Counted from the first letter of the stretch, positions 5,622 to 13,030 are shown. The stretch is DNA of 15,848 nt from Patescibacteria group bacterium UBA2100 (GCA_002331185.1 DCYW01000018.1:1-15848); one strand, 5' to 3'. Translations and numbers: made by a program. Notes: generated from the sequence alone by a model not told the origin.

Positions 5622-5657
5622 AAAAACAAAATCCCGCTCAAGCGGGATTTTGTTTTT
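5622..5657. terminator. Strong bidirectional terminator
   Basis: AAAAACAAAATCCCGC (5622-5637) pairs perfectly with 5642-5657 around TCAA, giving 16 bp with a GC core and an A/T-rich base on both sides. It closes the small transcription unit that covers about 5370-5620. Confidence 0.92.
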
Positions 5658-5896
5658 CCTGAATTCTGTCCACATTTGAGACTGATAGTCCAGGAATGTT
5701 TGGTGGACATGGATGTGAGCATCTTCAAACAATCATGCGCACTATATTTTTATGATTATACAAGACAAGTCAGATGCTCCAAGGGTTATCTACTATTGAA
5801 AACTATGTTATTCACGGCATGGGTTTCATTTTTAATACATGTTTTGCATCTTCTCTTTTGTTGCTATTTTTAGCCTTAACAGTAAAGTTATAATCT
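5658..5896. other. Intergenic region with nested inverted repeats
   Basis: No gene is seen. TGTCCAC (5667-5673) is matched by GTGGACA (5703-5709), and GAGCATCT (5717-5724) by AGATGCTC (5772-5779). A TATAAT at 5889-5894 ends only two bases before the next ATG, too close to serve as the -10 for that start. The promoter of the next gene is therefore unclear. Confidence 0.4.
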
Positions 5897-6580
5897 ATGC
5901 AGGCAGTATTTTTAGTAGCAGGAGAAGGTACGCGGATGCGCCCTCTTACGTACCATGTTCCAAAACCAATGGCTCGAGTTGGTGGTAAAAATCTTGTAGA
6001 GCGCAATATTGATAATCTTCCGAAAGAAATAACCGAGATAATTTTTGTGGTTGGCTATTTGGCTGAACAAATCATGAATCACTTTGGAGATGAATATGCA
6101 GGCCGTAAGATACTTTATGTACGGCAAAAGAAGTTATTAGGCACTGCACATGCCCTTTCTTTGTGCCAAAAACATTTACACGGACGTTTTATAGTACTTA
6201 TGGGTGATGACATGTACGGAGAAGAGGATATTAAAAATTGTTTGCAGTATGATTGGGCGTGGCTAGTGAAGAAAGTTCGTGGAAAATTTACCGGTGGGCG
6301 AATTATTTATGATACTAACGGACATGTCACTTCTGTAACTGAAGGTAAGCACAATGTAAAAAATGGGTTTGTTGGGACAAACCTTTTCGTTCTAGGAATG
6401 GAATATTTTAACTACCAAATGGTATCAATTAAGGACGGTAAAGAGTACGGACTTCCTCAAACTGTAGCTCAAGCTGCGCAGGATTTTCCCATAAAAATGA
6501 TAGGTGCAAAAAATTGGGAACAAATTAGCGATATGAATGATTTAAAGAGATTACATACACGTATCTCTAAGGGACAATAA
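5897..6580 (+). CDS. Sugar-phosphate nucleotidyltransferase family protein
   Basis: A 227-residue NTP-transferase domain protein that should transfer a nucleotide to a sugar phosphate, forming an NDP-sugar in the cytoplasm. The nucleotide loop is LVAGEGTRMRPLT (6-18), the conserved Lys is in VPKPM (K23), LGTAHAL (81-87) contacts the base, and GDD (103-105) carries the metal-binding Asp. ATG 5897 must be the start, because the nucleotide loop begins only five residues later. It has the Rossmann-like catalytic domain only, with no left-handed beta-helix or acetyltransferase extension, so it is not a full GlmU. Specificity (glucose, mannose or GlcNAc phosphate) cannot be read. It stands alone, with no glycosyltransferase beside it. 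Confidence 0.9.
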   Translation: MQAVFLVAGEGTRMRPLTYHVPKPMARVGGKNLVERNIDNLPKEITEIIFVVGYLAEQIMNHFGDEYAGRKILYVRQKKLLGTAHALSLCQKHLHGRFIVLMGDDMYGEEDIKNCLQYDWAWLVKKVRGKFTGGRIIYDTNGHVTSVTEGKHNVKNGFVGTNLFVLGMEYFNYQMVSIKDGKEYGLPQTVAQAAQDFPIKMIGAKNWEQISDMNDLKRLHTRISKGQ

Positions 6581-6664
6581 TATCAATAAACAAGTGCCTT
6601 TTTAGGACTAAATGTCCGTTAGATGTGGTCTATTCCAGTAGTATTTCGTAATGTCTGTGCTTTC

Positions 6665-6694
6665 TTGACACCCTTTACTCATCAGCACTATAAT
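6665..6694 (+). promoter_or_regulatory. Consensus sigma-70-type promoter
   Basis: Perfect TTGACA (6665-6670), an 18-base spacer and perfect TATAAT (6689-6694). Predicted +1 is about 6701, five bases before ATG 6706. It is the only full-consensus promoter seen in the window. Confidence 0.9.
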
Positions 6695-6705
6695 CATAGT
6701 ACTTA

Positions 6706-7935
6706 ATGCTCTTTTTGTTCCTTTGGACACACGTATCAGGCGGAGATTATTTTTTAACCGAAACAACAATGAGTGTGCAATTTACTTCACTCGTGCAAAC
6801 GCGCGGACTACAATTTTCTTTACCAATATGTTTGGCTGCATTATTGCTGCTTGTGCCAAGTTTTGTAAATGCTGATACAAACACACTACCTTTCGGCATT
6901 CTTGATCGCCAAGCATGTGGTTCTTTTAGTGTTGATATATATGGATATGGTGCGGGAATGATGCAAAACACAAATCCGATAGAAGTTACCGATCAGCGAG
7001 TAACTTATATTAGCGCTACAGAGAACTGTGCCGTGGTTCAATGGGAAAGTTCTAATCCTGCTGCTACACAAGTGATATTTGCAGAACTTGGTGATGAGCC
7101 AATAGCGATTGACACATCAATAGATCCAAATTTTGGATATCCTCAAGCAAGTACACAAAACAATGCCGGCATCGCTCAACACACTGCTATTCTCACTGGA
7201 CTTGAGGCGGGAAAGGCATACTCGTACCGAGTTGTCACACGTGCACACCCAAGCGCACTACCAACAATAAGTGATCCGCAAGTTTTTATTGCTGGTCCGT
7301 ACACAACTCCAACAGCTCAAACAGTACCCACCACTTCTCCTACGGCACCAATCCCTTCATTCGATACTCAAAAGCCTCCAGTAACACCAACCGTTACAAC
7401 GAAGCCAGTAACTGTGGCTCCTTCAGTTATAGAAACGGAGAAAAAAGAAGACGAGGAAGAGGTTACTGTTCCGGCAGCTATTACTGCTGCTGCAGCAGCA
7501 TTGGGAACAACTTCGCAAGAGGGAGCTCTGTGGCAAGCTATTAAAGGGTTCTTTAACCGCATAACTCCAGACATAAATCGTTTAAGTCTCTCCTCAAATA
7601 TCGGTTTGTTTGAGAAGGATCGCTATATCATACCGACCCTTCTTTTCCTTGCTATTTTGTTCCTCATACAACACCTCGTTCTTCCGACATTGAGCATTAG
7701 TTTAAAGAACCCACTGCTCTACTGGCTTGTAGGGAGTATTGTTCTTGCGGTTCTTTCGTCAGTATTTATGCTGTATTATATAACGCTTGTGTCAATTGCG
7801 TTGTTTTTAGGTATTCTTGCGTGGTATTTATTGAAAAATATTTCCTATGAAGATGGTGTTCACGCTGGGCCAAAGCTGCTTGAAACAATCGGCGCAGACA
7901 AAAAAAGCTCCATGAAGAAAAAAGACACGAAATAG
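6706..7935 (+). CDS. Exported FnIII-like protein with C-terminal membrane helices
   Basis: From ATG 6706 the product has 409 residues: a hydrophobic export signal (about 36-55, ending near SFVNA-DT), a small N-terminal domain, a fibronectin type III-like beta domain (about 95-197, with VVQWESSNPAATQVIFAE and the typical ILTGLEAGKAYSYRVVT), a Pro/Thr-rich linker (198-240), an acidic patch (EKKEDEEE), and three membrane helices near 307-327, 337-357 and 358-377, with a Lys-rich tail. It is probably a surface-exposed anchor or adhesion protein; partners are unknown. The start is uncertain: ATG 6769 gives a more usual signal peptide, while the promoter at 6665 places +1 only five bases before ATG 6706. 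Coordinates give the longer form. It precedes the atp operon, which has its own promoter. Confidence 0.8.
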   Translation: MLFLFLWTHVSGGDYFLTETTMSVQFTSLVQTRGLQFSLPICLAALLLLVPSFVNADTNTLPFGILDRQACGSFSVDIYGYGAGMMQNTNPIEVTDQRVTYISATENCAVVQWESSNPAATQVIFAELGDEPIAIDTSIDPNFGYPQASTQNNAGIAQHTAILTGLEAGKAYSYRVVTRAHPSALPTISDPQVFIAGPYTTPTAQTVPTTSPTAPIPSFDTQKPPVTPTVTTKPVTVAPSVIETEKKEDEEEVTVPAAITAAAAALGTTSQEGALWQAIKGFFNRITPDINRLSLSSNIGLFEKDRYIIPTLLFLAILFLIQHLVLPTLSISLKNPLLYWLVGSIVLAVLSSVFMLYYITLVSIALFLGILAWYLLKNISYEDGVHAGPKLLETIGADKKSSMKKKDTK

Positions 7936-7956
7936 TCTGGAATTAGATACAGGCTA

Positions 7957-7965
7957 TGCTACAAT
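7957..7965 (+). promoter_or_regulatory. Extended -10 promoter of the atp operon
   Basis: TGC followed by TACAAT (7960-7965); a weak -35 (CTGGAA, 7937-7942) lies 17 bases upstream. Predicted +1 is about 7972, giving a 36-base leader before atpB. Confidence 0.7.
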
Positions 7966-7972
7966 GCGCGCG

Positions 7973-7989
7973 CCTCTTTTGTAAAGAGG
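7973..7989 (+). promoter_or_regulatory. Hairpin at the 5' end of the atp mRNA
   Basis: CCTCTTT (7973-7979) pairs with AAAGAGG (7983-7989) around TGT. It would lie at the extreme 5' end of the transcript. The 3' arm is the only Shine-Dalgarno-like sequence before atpB, but it is 18 bases from the ATG, so the hairpin more likely protects the mRNA than controls initiation. Confidence 0.55.
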
Positions 7990-8007
7990 TAGTGACGACA
8001 TATACAC

Positions 8008-8829
8008 ATGGAAAACAGCAATTCAGCAATTGAAAATGCGGCAGATGTTACGTATGCTGCACAAGAAACAGCGACGTACGCTGACTCTGGTATACATATT
8101 GCACTCGCAGCAGAGCAAGTAGGCGTATTCTTTGGCGTTCCAATAACGAATACACTCATCACAAGCTGGATTATAATGCTCCTACTTGCAATAATTGCCT
8201 TTTTTGTCGGACGAAATTTACGGGTAATACCTGGTCGCATTCAAACATTCTTTGAAGAAATGCTTTCATTTATGCTTGGATATATGGGGGAAGTATTGGA
8301 AGATACGAAACTCGCCCGGAAACTTTTTCCACTCATTGCGACCCTTTTCTTGTTCATTGCGCTATCGAATCTCTTAGAATTTACACCAGGTATCGGAAGT
8401 CTTGGTTTTGTTGAAAGCACACGTGACGGTGAAGTCTTTACCTCAGTATTGAGAAGTGTTAACACTGACCTGAATGTCACCCTTGCACTAGCGGTCATTG
8501 CCTTCCTTTCAATCGAGATAGTTGGTGTCGCCACGCTTGGCACATTAACCTACGCAAGTAAATTTTTTAACTTTAAATCAGTATTGGGATTTCTTGTAGG
8601 AATTATTGAATTGTTCAGTGAGTTCGCACGTCTCATTTCATTTTCGTTTCGATTATTTGGAAATATTCTCGCTGGGGAGGTCCTGATTGTTGTGATTGCT
8701 TCGTTTGTGCCGCTGTTTTTACCAGTACCAATGATGCTCTTTGAAGTGTTTGTTGGATTAATTCAGGCTGCAATTTTTGCACTACTCACACTTTTCTTTG
8801 TTAAGATAGCTATCACAAAACCACATTAG
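8008..8829 (+). CDS. atpB: F1Fo ATP synthase subunit a
   Basis: The membrane stator subunit that forms the ion half-channels next to the c-ring. At 273 residues it has five or six hydrophobic helices. The hallmark is IELFSEFARLISFSFRLFGNILAGE (split here as residues 200-213 and 214-224), which contains R215, the essential channel arginine. NTDLNVTLALA (152-162) and the final helix with Q253 (LIQAAIFALL) also match the family. The first 40 residues are hydrophilic, as in many bacterial a subunits. ATG 8008 is the only sensible start; no Shine-Dalgarno stands at normal distance. It is first in the operon; no atpI-like gene precedes it. The stop codon lies within a hairpin that separates it from atpE. 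Confidence 0.97.
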   Translation: MENSNSAIENAADVTYAAQETATYADSGIHIALAAEQVGVFFGVPITNTLITSWIIMLLLAIIAFFVGRNLRVIPGRIQTFFEEMLSFMLGYMGEVLEDTKLARKLFPLIATLFLFIALSNLLEFTPGIGSLGFVESTRDGEVFTSVLRSVNTDLNVTLALAVIAFLSIEIVGVATLGTLTYASKFFNFKSVLGFLVGIIELFSEFARLISFSFRLFGNILAGEVLIVVIASFVPLFLPVPMMLFEVFVGLIQAAIFALLTLFFVKIAITKPH

Positions 8830-8855
8830 CCTCGATGTTGTCGGGTCTAATGTGG
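8821..8855 (+). other. Hairpin at the atpB/atpE junction
   Basis: CCACATTAG (8821-8829, including the atpB stop) pairs with CTAATGTGG (8847-8855); inside it CTCGA (8831-8835) pairs with TCGGG (8841-8845) around TGTTG, with a single mismatch between the stems. No T-run follows. It may direct RNA processing, or help set the high expression needed for subunit c. Confidence 0.7.
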
Positions 8856-8900
8856 CTCTGTGAAAGTGGTCAGAGTTTTAATAGATAAATTTCATAATAT

Positions 8901-9128
8901 ATGGAACTTGAAGTAGCAAAAACACTCGGAATGGCACTTGCTGTTGGTCTTGGTGTTATCGGTCCAGGTATAGGTATTGGTCTTATCGTCGCAAAAGCAC
9001 TTGAGGCGATTGGACGAAATCCAGAAGCAGCTGGAAAGGTAACTGCAACTATGTTTATTGGTATCGCCTTCACTGAAGCGCTTGCCATTTTTGCATTGGT
9101 TATCGCGTTTATCGTTAAATTCGTATAG
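8901..9128 (+). CDS. atpE: F1Fo ATP synthase subunit c
   Basis: The 75-residue hairpin proteolipid that builds the rotor ring. Helix 1 carries the Gly-rich GLGVIGPGIGIGLIV (16-30), the polar loop is RNPEAAGK (39-46), and helix 2 has the ion-carrying E59 in IAFTEALAIF. In Na+-type rings a Gln in helix 1 (GPGIGQG) and a Ser or Thr after the Glu complete the Na+ site. Here these are Ile25 and Ala60, so a proton-coupled ring is likely (inference from known ring structures). No Shine-Dalgarno is seen before ATG 8901. The gene is flanked by structured spacers of 71 and 137 bases, far longer than the other operon gaps. Confidence 0.97.
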   Translation: MELEVAKTLGMALAVGLGVIGPGIGIGLIVAKALEAIGRNPEAAGKVTATMFIGIAFTEALAIFALVIAFIVKFV

Positions 9129-9148
9129 TTTCCCGATTTTTGCCGTAT

Positions 9149-9213
9149 TACTTCGTCGTTTGTTCGAAGTATTGCGCTCGAAGTATGTTTAAATACATCT
9201 TGCACAATACTTC
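9149..9213 (+). other. Structured spacer with competing hairpins after atpE
   Basis: CGAAGTA (9165-9171) can pair with TACTTCG (9149-9155), while the overlapping GAAGTATTG (9166-9174) can pair with CAATACTTC (9205-9213). The two cannot form together. A second GAAGTAT copy lies at 9180-9186. It is located between the c-subunit and b-subunit genes, and there is no T-run typical of a terminator. Confidence 0.6.
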
Positions 9214-9265
9214 TTACTCTTCTCGTAATACACCAAAAACCGAAAAACATTAAAATAATTAAAGT

Positions 9266-9709
9266 ATGGAAGAAATCGCACGCGTATTTGGACTTAACTG
9301 GAAACTGTTTCTTGTACAGACAGTTAACTTTAGCGTACTTCTTTTAGTACTGTGGTATTTCTTATACCGACCTGTTCTCCAAATGATTGACGAGCGGCGT
9401 CAAAAAATTGAAAAAGGCGTAAAAAGTGCTGAAAAAGCAGAAAAACGTCTTGATGAAATTGAAAACGAAAGGGAAGGTGTGCTGAAAAAAGCAACGACTG
9501 AAGCCGGTGAAATACTTTCGACTTCAAAAGATCGCGCACAAGAGAAAGCATCAGAGATTGTTTCTGAAGCTGAAAACCGTGCTGATTCTCTTGTTGATAG
9601 TGCACAACAACGTGCAGAAGAAATGAAAGATCGCGCATTGCGTGAAAGCAAAGAAGAGATTGGTAAGGCAGCAATTCTTGCAGCTGAACAAATTCTAAGG
9701 AAAAAATAG
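9266..9709 (+). CDS. atpF: F1Fo ATP synthase subunit b
   Basis: The peripheral stalk subunit that links the membrane part to F1. It has 147 residues: a short N-terminus with FGLNWKLFLVQTVNF, a single membrane helix (about 12-33), RPVLQMIDERRQKIEKG (36-52, the conserved membrane exit), and a long charged coiled coil rich in Ala, Glu and Lys to the C-terminus (AAILAAEQILRKK). The length is close to the usual 150-170. ATG 9266 fits the family N-terminus; the upstream bases are A/T-rich with no Shine-Dalgarno. The next gene starts one base after its stop codon. There is only one b gene, so the stalk is probably a homodimer. Confidence 0.95.
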   Translation: MEEIARVFGLNWKLFLVQTVNFSVLLLVLWYFLYRPVLQMIDERRQKIEKGVKSAEKAEKRLDEIENEREGVLKKATTEAGEILSTSKDRAQEKASEIVSEAENRADSLVDSAQQRAEEMKDRALRESKEEIGKAAILAAEQILRKK

Positions 9710-9710
9710 T

Positions 9711-10097
9711 ATGCCAATAGAGTACGCACACGCACTACATAACGCCCGTAAGAAGGCATCTACAAAAGACGAGGCAGCCAATTACGTTGATGCGTTAGTT
9801 GCAACCCTAAAGGAGTCTGGCAAATTAAAAGCGCTTCCTGCTATTTTGCGTGAATACCAAAGAATTCAAGTACGTAAGAACGCGCAGAAACCAATCCTTA
9901 CACTTTCCACCAAAGAAGAAGAAGATGAAGCGCTTAAAGAATTAGAACAGCGGCTCGGAGATAAGGTGGGTGATGTGGCTATCGCAACGGATGAAAACCT
10001 AGTTGGTAGGTGGCGTTACGTAAATCATGACACGCTTTTAGATACGAGTTATAAAGCAGCATTATTAGAATTGTATCGCCGAGTCACCACAGTTTAA
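9711..10097 (+). CDS. atpH: F1Fo ATP synthase subunit delta, short form
   Basis: The subunit that ties the b stalk to the top of F1. It has only 128 residues against about 175-180 in E. coli-type delta. The N-terminal helical part (EYAHALHNARKKAS, followed by LVATLKESGKLKALPAILREY) is recognisable, and the C-terminal part keeps DENLVGRWRYVNHDTLLDTS (94-113) and a last helix. The middle is contracted. ATG 9711 is one base after the atpF stop, with AAGGA (9698-9702) inside atpF as Shine-Dalgarno, so translation is coupled. Identity rests on the C-terminal motif and on operon position, and is secure. Confidence 0.9.
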   Translation: MPIEYAHALHNARKKASTKDEAANYVDALVATLKESGKLKALPAILREYQRIQVRKNAQKPILTLSTKEEEDEALKELEQRLGDKVGDVAIATDENLVGRWRYVNHDTLLDTSYKAALLELYRRVTTV

Positions 10098-10115
10098 TAG
10101 AAAATTACACACAGT

Positions 10116-11687
10116 ATGGACACGTTAATTATTGAAAAAATCCAAAAAGAGATTGAAAAATTCGAGCATACAAGTGACGTTGAAAAAGTTGGTCGTGTTG
10201 TTCGAGTAGGCGACGGTGTTGCCGAAATTGAAGGACTACAAAATGCAGTCATGAGCGAAATGGTGCTCTTTGATGATTCAAGTGAATTGAGTCTTGAAGA
10301 TGCGATGAACAAAAGTGATGCACTCTATGGTCTTGTGCTTAACCTTGAAGAAGATTCTGTAAAGGTTGTGGTGCTTGGTGATGTGGCACGCATTGGCGAG
10401 GGAATGCTCGTCAAAAGTACTGGGCGTGTGCTTTCTATTCCAGTTGGTGACGAACTTCTTGGACGCGTGGTAAACACACTCGCTGAACCACTCGATGGCA
10501 AGGGTGCTATCAAAACAGAAACTTTTGCACCCATCGAGCGTGAGGCGTACGGTGTGCTTGATCGTCAGTCAGTAGATACTCCATTGCACACAGGTATTAA
10601 AGCCATTGACTCTATGGTACCGATTGGTCGTGGACAACGTGAACTTATCATCGGTGACCGATTCACCGGTAAAACAACTATCGCTATTGATGCAATTCTC
10701 AATCAAAAAAATGAACCGGATGAAACCCGACCAATTTGTATTTATGTTGCTGTAGGTCAAAAAGAGTCAAAAACTGCACGTATTGTTGCACAACTTGAAG
10801 AAGCAGGTGCAATGGAGTATACAATTGTAGTTTCGGCTTCAGCTGCATCGCCAGCTGCACTTCAATTTCTTGCACCATTTGCAGGGGCAACGATTGGTGA
10901 ATACTTTATGGACTCTGGACGTGACGCTCTTGTTATCTACGATGACCTCTCAAAACAGGCTGTCGCGTATCGTCAACTTTCACTACTGCTACGCCGACCA
11001 CCAGGACGAGAAGCATATCCTGGAGATATTTTCTATCTGCACTCACGGCTACTTGAGCGTGCAGCAAAATTGAATGAAAAAAAGGGAGGTGGCTCACTCA
11101 CTGCACTTCCTATCATTGAAACACAAGAAGGTGATGTGTCTTCGTACATCCCAACGAACGTAATCTCTATTACTGACGGTCAAATATTCTTAGATGCCAA
11201 CCTCTTCAACAAGGGAACTCGACCATCAATTGACGTTGGAAATTCAGTATCACGTGTAGGTTCTGCTGCGCAAACTAAGGCTATGAAGTCGGTAGGTGGT
11301 TCTATTCGTATCGAACTCGCACAGTTCCGCGAACTTGAAGCCTTTATGCAGTTTGCACAAGATCTTGATGAAGCAACAAAGCAACGTATTGATCGTGGTC
11401 GCCGAATGACTGAACTTCTCAAACAGCGTAACGGTGAGCCGCTTTCTTTTGAAAAGCAGGTGGTATCTATTTATGCTGGTATAAACGGTCTCTTTACTGA
11501 TGTTGAAGCAGAAAACGTAACCAAAGCAGAGGGTGTATGGCTGGAATACATGGATGGACAACATAACGATCTTCTTACTGCTATTCACAAAAATGGAAAA
11601 ATTGAAGACGAAATAAGTGAAAAACTAGATAAAGCAATGACAACCTTTAAGGGGGCAAATACTGATCTCTTTACCGTTGGTGAATAA
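10116..11687 (+). CDS. atpA: F1 ATP synthase subunit alpha
   Basis: A 523-residue non-catalytic nucleotide-binding subunit of the F1 hexamer. Domains: beta-barrel (about 24-110), nucleotide-binding domain and C-terminal helical bundle. The P-loop is GDRFTGKT (180-187); the usual Gln of GDRQTGKT is Phe here. VAVGQKESKTA (211-221), YDDLSKQAVAYRQLSLLLRR (275-294) and SVSRVGSAAQTKAMK with the arginine finger R380 are intact. About ten extra residues lie near 53-68 (DDSSELSLEDAMNKSD) compared with E. coli, which accounts for the slightly greater length. The start ATG 10116 fits the alignment; there is no Shine-Dalgarno in the A-rich 18-base gap after atpH. Confidence 0.97.
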   Translation: MDTLIIEKIQKEIEKFEHTSDVEKVGRVVRVGDGVAEIEGLQNAVMSEMVLFDDSSELSLEDAMNKSDALYGLVLNLEEDSVKVVVLGDVARIGEGMLVKSTGRVLSIPVGDELLGRVVNTLAEPLDGKGAIKTETFAPIEREAYGVLDRQSVDTPLHTGIKAIDSMVPIGRGQRELIIGDRFTGKTTIAIDAILNQKNEPDETRPICIYVAVGQKESKTARIVAQLEEAGAMEYTIVVSASAASPAALQFLAPFAGATIGEYFMDSGRDALVIYDDLSKQAVAYRQLSLLLRRPPGREAYPGDIFYLHSRLLERAAKLNEKKGGGSLTALPIIETQEGDVSSYIPTNVISITDGQIFLDANLFNKGTRPSIDVGNSVSRVGSAAQTKAMKSVGGSIRIELAQFRELEAFMQFAQDLDEATKQRIDRGRRMTELLKQRNGEPLSFEKQVVSIYAGINGLFTDVEAENVTKAEGVWLEYMDGQHNDLLTAIHKNGKIEDEISEKLDKAMTTFKGANTDLFTVGE

Positions 11688-11692
11688 TACGT

Positions 11693-12607
11693 ATGGCAGG
11701 TCTTAAACAGATAAAATTAAAGAGACAATCGGTAATAAAAACGCGGCAAGTGACGCGTGCCATGGAAGCAGTATCTGCGGTTAAGATGCGCAAAAGCCAA
11801 GAGCGAGCTCTCGGTGGACGTGCCTACGCTACAGGCGCATTGCGCATTTTGAATCACGTTACAAAAGCTGTCGGACTTTCCTCGCACGCACTGTTTCAAG
11901 AGCGTACAGAAGGAGCAATTGGTTTGATTATCGTAACCAGCGATAAGGGTCTTGCCGGTTCGCTTAACAGTGCCGTCATAAAAAAAGTTGACGCTTTCTT
12001 AAAAGCATCTGAACATCATGAGACTGAGAAAGTATTTATTTGTATTGGTCGTCGAGGGTATGACTATATTCAGAATCGCGACTTGAAAGTAATTCACTTC
12101 GAAGAAAACAAAAAAGATGACTTCACAGAAGTTGATATGGAACGAATAACTCAAGCGGTACTGAAAGAATACGAAGATAACGCGCTGCGCTCTTGGGAAG
12201 TTGCGTACACAAACTTTCAATCTACTTTTGAGCAAGAAGCGGTGACACGTCAATTACTGCCATTACATACCGACTCTCTTGAAAAAGTCATCGCGGGCAT
12301 AACTCCCAAAACGGGTAAATATTCTGAAGAAGAAGTATCTAAAAAATCTTTTGCGTTTACCGTAGAGCCAAGTGCTGATGAAATTCTGGATGCCATTATT
12401 CCAAATTTAGTGAATATATTTGTATACCACACACTGCTTGAAACGAAGGCCTCTGAGCACTCAGCACGTATGGTTGCCATGAAGAACGCAACTGATAAGG
12501 CAACTGAATTGAGTCACGAACTGATGCTTAAATTTAACAAGGCGCGCCAAGCAGTTATAACCAGTGAGGTAAGTGAGATTACTAGTGGTATTGAAGCAAT
12601 GAAATAA
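11693..12607 (+). CDS. atpG: F1 ATP synthase subunit gamma
   Basis: The central shaft that rotates inside the alpha/beta hexamer. It has 304 residues, slightly longer than the usual 285-290. The N-terminal coiled-coil helix is typical (LKQIKLKRQSVIKTRQVTRAM, then EAVSAVKMRKSQ), the middle Rossmann-like domain contains IVTSDKGLAGSLNS (about 80-93), and the C-terminal helix ends with SEHSARMVAMKNATDKA and LMLKFNKARQAVITSEVSEI. ATG 11693 is five bases after the atpA stop, with GGTGA inside the end of atpA. The central domain has an acidic, Lys-rich segment of moderate divergence. The next gene is not atpD but an uncharacterised one. Confidence 0.96.
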   Translation: MAGLKQIKLKRQSVIKTRQVTRAMEAVSAVKMRKSQERALGGRAYATGALRILNHVTKAVGLSSHALFQERTEGAIGLIIVTSDKGLAGSLNSAVIKKVDAFLKASEHHETEKVFICIGRRGYDYIQNRDLKVIHFEENKKDDFTEVDMERITQAVLKEYEDNALRSWEVAYTNFQSTFEQEAVTRQLLPLHTDSLEKVIAGITPKTGKYSEEEVSKKSFAFTVEPSADEILDAIIPNLVNIFVYHTLLETKASEHSARMVAMKNATDKATELSHELMLKFNKARQAVITSEVSEITSGIEAMK

Positions 12608-12612
12608 ACAAC

Positions 12613-12984
12613 ATGCCAGAAAAACCAAAAAATAAAGAAACAATTGCTCAGCTGAAAAATCTCTTGGAGGCAACTGACGCACATAGGGGGGTATTCGAAA
12701 GAATGGTTAAGAGGATAGTTTCTGCACGAGCTGAAACAGAAGTAAACACTGAAACATCGAGAAAAATAATTGTGAGTCTTGAGACTTTTGCTCTCGACGC
12801 AATTAGTGCACAACCTGCTATAAGCTCTAAGGCACTAGAGGTTGCCTTACAACAAGCCACTGATGTATATCTTGAAGAACATATTGGAGAAATTATGGAA
12901 GAAAATGAAAAGCTAAGACGCTCACGATTAGAGGAATTTATTAGAATTATAGCACCACATTTGAAATCACATTGGGGAAAGTGA
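12613..12984 (+). CDS. Uncharacterised helical protein within the atp operon
   Basis: A 123-residue protein that starts five bases after the atpG stop and ends 46 bases before atpD, on the same strand. It is polar and almost wholly alpha-helical by composition: a Lys-rich start (MPEKPKNKETIAQLKNLLEA), an amphipathic helix with RMVKRIVSARAETEV, a central more hydrophobic part (IIVSLETFALDAISAQPAIS), and an acidic helix (YLEEHIGEIMEENEKLRRS), ending in HLKSHWGK. There is no signal peptide or membrane segment, so it is cytoplasmic. I do not recognise a family. The canonical order has atpG directly followed by atpD, so this is an insertion; it could be an F1 assembly or regulatory factor, which is inference from position only. 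Confidence 0.8.
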   Translation: MPEKPKNKETIAQLKNLLEATDAHRGVFERMVKRIVSARAETEVNTETSRKIIVSLETFALDAISAQPAISSKALEVALQQATDVYLEEHIGEIMEENEKLRRSRLEEFIRIIAPHLKSHWGK

Positions 12985-13030
12985 GGCAATTAGCACAAGA
13001 ATAACATTACAAAACATTAAACAAATTATT

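Noticed and set aside
5532..5873. 113-codon plus-strand frame
   Set aside because: It crosses the strong terminator at 5622-5657 and the acidic-peptide frame; its composition is not protein-like.
5889..5894. TATAAT just before the nucleotidyltransferase ATG
   Set aside because: It would place the transcription start inside the coding sequence, after an ATG that is required for the nucleotide loop; likely chance in AT-rich DNA.
9330..9759. Long minus-strand frames opposite atpF
   Set aside because: They are shadows of the repetitive Ala/Glu/Lys coiled-coil codons of atpF, with no start signals or family resemblance.
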